Below, in pieces: positions 33,082 to 37,782 of a DNA stretch of 37,782 nt. A program made the position numbers and the translations under genes. Source of the stretch: a virus. The stretch spans positions 1-37,782 of the IMG/VR virus record IMGVR_UViG_3300023500_000013; one strand, written 5' to 3'. The notes beneath the pieces are model-generated. The model had not been told where the DNA came from, did no database searches, and saw only the letters and a program-made list of their open reading frames with translations. How positions within the stretch are numbered: position 1 is the first letter of the stretch; each line of letters starts with the position of its first letter.

Positions 33082-35019
33082 CTAAACACTAAAGGTCATT
33101 GAACAGCGACAATTAATCCTGTCCGATGCAGACGCGTCCTGATCCAATGGAAATCGAGGGCTAGAGTTAACAAATTTAGTACTAAACCGATCATTTATCC
33201 CAACAATTTCGCCATCTCTTTGTTGATGTTCTTCTCTCACTTCAAAATCAGCATCTCGCCAGATTTTTTTAGTTGCTCCTGCCGCTATAGCACCTGATAA
33301 TTGTCCTATGCTCTGAGCTGTACCCGCAACAGTACGGGCTATACGCAACGCCCTTTCGGGCGAAAATGTACCGCCGTCTAGTATCGCTTGTTGCACGTCC
33401 GTAATAGATTTACCTTCTGCCTCGCCATCTACGACGGCATCCAAAATTAAAGCTATGGTAGACTTATTAATAAGGGATAGCTCCGTCAAAATAACTCTTT
33501 CGGCTTGCAAAAACGCATCTATGTTAGCATCAACTATAGGGTCTATAGCTCTAGTGTCAAAATTTATGTCTAAACCACGTTTGTCAACTATAACAGATCC
33601 TGCAAAAGTAATAGCAGTTTTTTTGTAAAAGGTTGTCAGAGCTGCCTCCATTGCCGCAGAATTTGCTGCAAGAGCTCCACTAGTATCCGAGGACTCATCA
33701 AGAGCCTTAAATACTGCTACTCGTTGTTCATCAAGTGCTTTTTTAAACATCTTAGAGGCTGTGGTAGCTTTTTTATCTTTGAGATTTATCAAGTCTTGCA
33801 CGTTGCGTTTATCTAACTTTTTTAGCATCAAGTCTGAGACCCCTCTATTTTGCAGAGGAGTCTGAATTTGTTGAGACTTAATTGATTTATCCCAGCCGTC
33901 ATACTCAGGCACACCCAACGTAAACATTTCGTTTAGCTGTTTTATGGGCACTCCCATATCTGAATAAATTTTAGCTACTTCGGCTTTTTCCTTGAGATCT
34001 TTTCTCAACGCTGGAACATCTTTTAGATTGTATGTGATTGATAGTCCATCACTTAACTGACTAGCCAACGCTTTGTTAAGTGTATTTTTCATGTCCTCTA
34101 AAATAGGTATAAGAGTGGTCTCCCAAAATACAACGCGAGCAGTATTAAAATTATTGTATGTGGTAGCTTCTTGTACTCCGGCCAGTTGAGGAGGTACACC
34201 AAATATAATAAATATTTCTTCCCTGTTAAATTTGCGTGAGTTGAGAAAATCCATCTCAACTGGAGATAAACTTAATTGTTGATATTTTGCATTACTCCCT
34301 ATAATACCTATTTCCCTTTTGCCGCTAAAAAGTTCTTTTATTTTTTGTTTATACACGTCAAAAACGCCTTCTTGTAAGGCTTCAGCAAACGTGAATACCC
34401 CGTCCAATACACCTCTATTTTGCATGGCTGATTTATTCCAATTTAGTTGGTCTGTATCAATATCTACTGCTTTTGCAGCCACTTGCAAAGGACCTATACC
34501 TATTATAGGGTCAGACGGATCCAAAAATTTAAAAGGTATAATGTTATCTACCGTAAATTCGGGCGAAACCTTACGCACACCATTAGTATCTATAATTTCA
34601 TAACTGTCAATAAGTTTATCCATTTCTTTACTGGCTACTGGAAATATTCTGTCTGGCGATATAGGCCAGAGCTCTTTAGTCACACCGTCAACAAAAATCT
34701 GTTTAACGTATGCCATGCCTGATAATTGTTGCCACGCTGCTATAAGCTCAAAAAAGTCTTGTCTACTAAAAAAAGGGTTTGGATTTTGAAGCAACAAAGC
34801 AAGAGGATGCCCATCAACAACCTCACCATCTTTATCTACTACAATCCATGGTACTGTTGACAGGTTTTTTGATATAAGAGACACAGCCTTATACACCCAG
34901 CCTGAAACTTTGTACCCATTTTTAACAGCGTTGAAAACAGTCCAATCTGACCATTTAGCAAAAGGTGTTCTCAGTGTGTTTATGACGGATCTTGCCATAT
35001 TCCTTCTTTCATGTTTCAT
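33082..35019 (-). CDS. Portal protein fused to MuF-like head morphogenesis domain
   Basis: This 645-residue protein has a portal domain in the first ~410 residues (WVYKAVSLISKNL, DPIIGIGPLQVA, then FGVPPQLAGV), HK97 type. A C-terminal domain has the SPP1 gp7/Mu gpF pattern: RTVAGTAQSIGQ, then ADFEVREEHQQRDGE and RINCRCSM with two conserved Cys. The portal is the DNA channel; the MuF domain is injected or structural in other phages. Portal-MuF fusions are known in a minority of phages. ATG 35019 has GGGGA six bases upstream; an in-frame GTG lies at 35031. Confidence 0.85.
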   Translation of the reverse strand: MKHERRNMARSVINTLRTPFAKWSDWTVFNAVKNGYKVSGWVYKAVSLISKNLSTVPWIVVDKDGEVVDGHPLALLLQNPNPFFSRQDFFELIAAWQQLSGMAYVKQIFVDGVTKELWPISPDRIFPVASKEMDKLIDSYEIIDTNGVRKVSPEFTVDNIIPFKFLDPSDPIIGIGPLQVAAKAVDIDTDQLNWNKSAMQNRGVLDGVFTFAEALQEGVFDVYKQKIKELFSGKREIGIIGSNAKYQQLSLSPVEMDFLNSRKFNREEIFIIFGVPPQLAGVQEATTYNNFNTARVVFWETTLIPILEDMKNTLNKALASQLSDGLSITYNLKDVPALRKDLKEKAEVAKIYSDMGVPIKQLNEMFTLGVPEYDGWDKSIKSQQIQTPLQNRGVSDLMLKKLDKRNVQDLINLKDKKATTASKMFKKALDEQRVAVFKALDESSDTSGALAANSAAMEAALTTFYKKTAITFAGSVIVDKRGLDINFDTRAIDPIVDANIDAFLQAERVILTELSLINKSTIALILDAVVDGEAEGKSITDVQQAILDGGTFSPERALRIARTVAGTAQSIGQLSGAIAAGATKKIWRDADFEVREEHQQRDGEIVGINDRFSTKFVNSSPRFPLDQDASASDRINCRCSMTFSV

Positions 35020-35069
35020 ATATTTCCCCACTTGTTTAATAAATAGACCACAATTAGTAAATACATAAT

Positions 35070-36272
35070 TTATCCTATAAATATTTCAGTTGGTTTTTTA
35101 ACCCAGTTCAAAAATTGACTTGTGCTATCACATTGGTCATCATTTTTGCAATTCGGAAAACTAGTTATCTCGGTCTCATACACTGGTAGCCACGGAGCTG
35201 AATCTGGCAAGTACACTCGTCCTGCCTCAATACTAAGTGATGCTGTGCTCATCCTAGTTACTTTGTCAATCACAGGAGTTATAGGTATTATATTATACTT
35301 AAAATCTCTATCAACGGTTAAATCTTGTATGAGTGCCATACCGCTAGACTTATCCTCAACCAATACAACATCAGGATTCCATTTTAGACAATAGCTTTTA
35401 GTAGATCTCTTTAAATCGGGATACTTTAACCACTCCCTTAATATATCAACCAAATAAAAAACATTATTATAGACATACCATACAGACATAACTGTCGGAT
35501 CATTAATTTGCTTATCTTTACTAGCGGTGTCTAAACTAATAACTATTTTACTAGGATATTCAGGCACGGCTTTATAGCGCTGAAACCAGGATAAGTTAAC
35601 GATACTCCCAGAATCCAGCATCATTTTTCCGTATATTTCTTGCTGCCGTTCGTTAGCCGGTATTTGCATTTCCAGCTCTTTTATCTGCTCCTTTTTTAAA
35701 AATATATTATCATAAGTCGAAAAAGTTTTAGTATAATAACCAGGCTCTCCGTCTATTGCTTTTTTGTACAAGTCATAAAATAATCGTCCTGTAGATCTTA
35801 GCAGTTTTGGTGTACCCGCAGCAATTAGTTGGCTGTCAGGATTATCCAACATCATAGGTAACACTGAGTTATAGTACAAATACTCATCATTTAAAATTAT
35901 TCCTGCCTCGTTTAGAAATATTCTATTGTAACCAAAACCTTCCCAATTCTCGGGATTGTCAGCACTGCGAAAATCGGTGTATCCATGCCCTACCTTCAAT
36001 AATTTTTTTTGTACATGCCAAGTAAACGGTATTTTATAAGCTCTTAAAAAAGGTTTAAAATATCTTTCAACATATCTGTCGATGTTAGAGTTAATTGTAT
36101 CTCCCCATAGACAGGTATCGCCATCCAGCATCCATTTTATATGAGCAATCGCTGCTCCGTGGGTAGCTCCGAGTCTCCTCCCTTTCGGAAAAAATCTAAA
36201 TCTACCAAATTTTTCAGACCTAAAAAAAATATGTTCTTGAGCCGGAGTTAAAGTAAGTATTTTATTTATCAC
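35070..36272 (-). CDS. Large terminase subunit
   Basis: This 400-residue packaging motor has an ATPase domain with a Walker A-like GRRLGATHG (31-39, without a GKS/GKT ending) and Walker B IFLNEAG (118-124, E122). It also has the typical AAGTP motif III. The nuclease part shows Asp in SLDTAS (about 246), LVEDKSSG and DDQCDSTSQF near the end, as in RNase H-like terminase nucleases. The start is GTG at 36272; the ribosome-binding site is weak. It is four genes after the right end, near which packaging may begin. Confidence 0.9.
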   Translation of the reverse strand: MINKILTLTPAQEHIFFRSEKFGRFRFFPKGRRLGATHGAAIAHIKWMLDGDTCLWGDTINSNIDRYVERYFKPFLRAYKIPFTWHVQKKLLKVGHGYTDFRSADNPENWEGFGYNRIFLNEAGIILNDEYLYYNSVLPMMLDNPDSQLIAAGTPKLLRSTGRLFYDLYKKAIDGEPGYYTKTFSTYDNIFLKKEQIKELEMQIPANERQQEIYGKMMLDSGSIVNLSWFQRYKAVPEYPSKIVISLDTASKDKQINDPTVMSVWYVYNNVFYLVDILREWLKYPDLKRSTKSYCLKWNPDVVLVEDKSSGMALIQDLTVDRDFKYNIIPITPVIDKVTRMSTASLSIEAGRVYLPDSAPWLPVYETEITSFPNCKNDDQCDSTSQFLNWVKKPTEIFIG

Positions 36273-36366
36273 TTTCTACAACCAACATCTGTATCCTTTT
36301 TTTAGCAGTGTCGTGAGTTACGTACACACTTACCTCATTATTAGTATAAGTTAACTGTAGATCCAT
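36262..36366 (-). CDS. Possible 34-residue protein before terminase
   Basis: An open frame encodes 34 residues (MDLQLTYTNNEVSVYVTHDT then basic) and overlaps the terminase start by 11 bp, which would couple the two. It has no clear ribosome-binding site and no recognised family, so it is only a possible small gene filling the gap between the 61-residue gene and terminase. Confidence 0.3.
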   Translation of the reverse strand: MDLQLTYTNNEVSVYVTHDTAKKRIQMLVVESDK

Positions 36367-36373
36367 ATTTGTG

Positions 36374-36559
36374 TTACAAGTTGTCGTTGTTATTGTTATT
36401 TCTCAGCATCCTGTAAGAATCCCAGTTTTCTGGACACCTTATCAACTTTTGCTGTATAAAAGCACGAGCTTTTTCTCTTCCTTGCTGTGTAAAAGGAAAA
36501 TCTAATTTTCGCGTTGCTATAATATTACCCTTATAAGTAAACTCTATAATCATTGGCAT
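36374..36559 (-). CDS. Small hypothetical protein with Asn-rich tail
   Basis: This 61-residue protein has a strand (IIEFTYKGNIIATRKLDF) followed by a helix (GREKARAFIQQKL) and a tail of five Asn then DNL. The AAC/AAT repeats in the tail are low-complexity. It has no good ribosome-binding site. No family is recognised. It is between the resolvase-like gene and terminase. Confidence 0.5.
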   Translation of the reverse strand: MPMIIEFTYKGNIIATRKLDFPFTQQGREKARAFIQQKLIRCPENWDSYRMLRNNNNNDNL

Positions 36560-36706
36560 ATTTATAATTTTATATAGCTATATTAATATATTGTAATATA
36601 CTAAAGGTCTCCATATTCGTCGTTTAATGACCGAAATTTAGTAATCTTATAGTTTGGTGTACTAACTTAATTAAACATTGTTAAACGAGACCGTACACAC
36701 GTAGGT

Positions 36707-37069
36707 TTAGATTATTTGATTCATTCTTGCATAATCTTGGATCCACTGTATAAACTTTTCTTTGTTTAGCTCAATTTTATCCAAACCAACAATAAATTGC
36801 CAAGATTGTCGATTTTGTCGATAAGCAAGTACAGGTATATTATCACATTCAGCCGCCTGTTGTAGTGTTTGTCTCCACCATGCAGGTAAGCATAGCTTTT
36901 CTTGCCTTTTAACTTCAATGCTCAAACCATCAATGCCATCTAGATCATGCCCTCCACTTCTGGTTTGGTCTAAATTTCTTAACATTTTAACTCCTGTCGC
37001 ATAGTAAATTATATCCGCTAATTCGCGTTCGGCATTTGCCCCTTTATTTCTGCTTGACCTGCCTGCCAT
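36707..37069 (-). CDS. PD-(D/E)XK nuclease, Holliday-junction-resolvase-like
   Basis: This 120-residue protein begins RNKGANAERELADII, with GGHDLDGIDGLSIEVKRQE in the middle: Glu about 14, Asp in GHDLDGID and ExK (EVK) give the PD-(D/E)XK nuclease core as in Hjc-type resolvases. A WWRQTLQQAAE helix follows. It may resolve branched DNA before packaging. AGGAT lies about seven bases before the start. It is placed just before terminase, a common spot for such nucleases. Confidence 0.72.
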   Translation of the reverse strand: MAGRSSRNKGANAERELADIIYYATGVKMLRNLDQTRSGGHDLDGIDGLSIEVKRQEKLCLPAWWRQTLQQAAECDNIPVLAYRQNRQSWQFIVGLDKIELNKEKFIQWIQDYARMNQII

Positions 37070-37118
37070 TTTATATCCTGTAAGTTATTGATTTTAATCT
37101 CGATACGATTTAAACCAT

Positions 37119-37230
37119 TTTAAGTTAGTTTTTAAGCCCGAAACTTACTAACTAGTATAAGTACATAGGTATTACCCTTTTTGACCGGTGACGGACACAT
37201 TAGAGGCCTTTAACCAGCATTTAAAGGCTT
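37119..37230 (-). promoter_or_regulatory. Hairpins in the 189-bp gap before resolvase gene
   Basis: GCCTTTAA (37206-37213) pairs with TTAAAGGC (37221-37228). AGTTAGT (37123-37129) pairs with ACTAACT (37147-37153), with an inner AAG/CTT. No T-run follows either on the transcribed strand. They may be RNA-processing sites, or part of a packaging recognition site, in an otherwise empty gap. Confidence 0.4.
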
Positions 37231-37258
37231 ATTATTAACTAACAAGCTTTTAAATCTT

Positions 37259-37624
37259 TTAAAGGTCGTTTTCAGGCTTGCCCTGTGCTATTTCTATTAT
37301 TATTTTTTTTGTGTCATTAGACTCATCACCTGTGTCCCCATTAATTAACGCTAACAGAGACACCATTTCTTTTGCATCTTTTATGTTCATGTCTCCTTTT
37401 GAGATTGCGTTTAATATGTCAGCAGTGTTTTTTACCTGGATTTTTTGTATGTCAGTATCTGCCTTAATTAAATCCAACATTGTGTTAATTATTTTAGGAT
37501 GACTCTGTACATTAATTTCTGAGGGATCTAATGAGATATTATCACCTACAGCTAATGCAAGCTCATACTCTAAAACTTTTTGGCCTTGTTTAATAAAATC
37601 TTGCTTTATTGATTTAATATTCAT
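37259..37624 (-). CDS. First late gene, possible small terminase subunit
   Basis: This 121-residue protein is helical. It has a C-terminal segment ILNAISKGDMNIKDAKEMVSLL, a pattern seen in small phage proteins near the packaging genes. Its place at the end of the molecule, ahead of terminase, fits a small terminase, but no DNA-binding domain is recognised. I prefer ATG 37624 to a TTG eight codons upstream. The promoter -10 box ends only six bases before that ATG, suggesting a leaderless message. Confidence 0.4.
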   Translation of the reverse strand: MNIKSIKQDFIKQGQKVLEYELALAVGDNISLDPSEINVQSHPKIINTMLDLIKADTDIQKIQVKNTADILNAISKGDMNIKDAKEMVSLLALINGDTGDESNDTKKIIIEIAQGKPENDL

Positions 37625-37630
37625 AATTTT

Positions 37631-37657
37631 ATTATACACTATTTTCAAAAGAGTAAA
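37631..37657 (-). promoter_or_regulatory. Late promoter at the right end
   Basis: TATAAT (37631-37636, minus strand) lies six bases before the start codon of the first late gene. TTTACT lies 15 bp upstream, a short spacer. The start codon has no Shine-Dalgarno sequence. Transcription would begin at or next to the ATG. Confidence 0.45.
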
Positions 37658-37697
37658 TGATTAAAAATAAGTTAAAATAATACTTTTATTTTTATCT

Positions 37698-37782
37698 CAG
37701 GCCATGGTGTCCTTGTCTTCTATCTCTTGTATTAATATATAAAAATAAAAAAATAAAAAAATAATAAAGAGAAACCTTGGGG
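37698..37782. repeat. Right end, imperfect inverted terminal repeat
   Basis: Read inward on the minus strand this end begins CCCCAAGG, continues with a T/A-rich tract and reaches CATGGCCTG, matching the three blocks of the left end. GCCATGGTGT (37701-37710) also matches 61-70 directly because CCATGG is itself palindromic. See the left-end entry for interpretation. Confidence 0.5.

Noticed and set aside
37206-37228. Terminator before the resolvase-like gene
   Set aside because: The 8-bp stem lacks a following T-run on the transcribed strand, so only a structural element is claimed.

Overview
This 37.8-kb window looks like the whole, or nearly whole, genome of a tailed phage (long-tailed siphovirus type with an HK97-fold head) of an AT-rich Gram-negative bacterium. 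The Gram-negative host is inferred from a small Cys-anchored lipoprotein next to a periplasmic-type amidase and from the overall gene repertoire; the species cannot be read from the sequence. No integrase, excisionase, recognisable CI-type repressor, tRNA or CRISPR array was seen, so a strictly lytic life style is likely but not proven.

Layout. Bases 1-296 and 37625-37782 are non-coding ends. They carry imperfect inverted terminal repeats and, on the left, iteron-like repeats. A primase-polymerase/P-loop replication protein is read leftward (297-2711). A divergent control region with tandem 20-bp palindromes (2712-2920) separates it from the rightward early/middle block (2921-14918). That block holds a small DUF6378-like protein, a possible regulator, a nucleotide cassette (all-alpha NTP pyrophosphohydrolase, thymidylate synthase-family enzyme, dCMP deaminase), a ClpX-like AAA+ ATPase, a Sak4-type RecA-like ATPase, a DUF669 single-strand binding protein, a Cas4/RecB-like nuclease, an SF2 helicase, a family-B-type DNA polymerase, an ATP-dependent DNA ligase and several small proteins. 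The late block is read leftward from 37.6 kb to 14.9 kb. In transcription order it holds a possible small terminase, a resolvase-like nuclease, large terminase, portal-MuF fusion, prohead protease, major capsid protein, a set of decoration/fibre-like genes, lysis genes, head-tail connectors, major tail protein, the G/GT frameshift pair, tape measure and tail-tip proteins. The two blocks converge and overlap by 4 bp at 14915-14918.

How it works together. The leftward primase-helicase, polymerase, helicase, ligase, SSB, Sak4 and nuclease form a nearly self-sufficient replication/recombination kit. The nucleotide cassette is the most interesting early module: the thymidylate synthase-like enzyme carries Asp instead of Asn at the residue that chooses dUMP over dCMP, so it may make a modified cytosine nucleotide. 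Its translation may depend on a hairpin that brings a distant Shine-Dalgarno sequence close to the start codon.

Regulatory signals are unusually legible. There is a promoter family with -35 TGTACT or TGTACA, a 17-bp spacer and TATAAT, present as a 40/41-bp repeat at 3184 and 12735 and as a related copy at 5417. There are tandem palindromic operators between divergent promoters, a capsid-gene terminator, and a 14-bp hairpin ahead of the AAA+ gene whose two arms resemble the 16S rRNA tail and its complement. A -1 frameshift site joins the two tail chaperone products.
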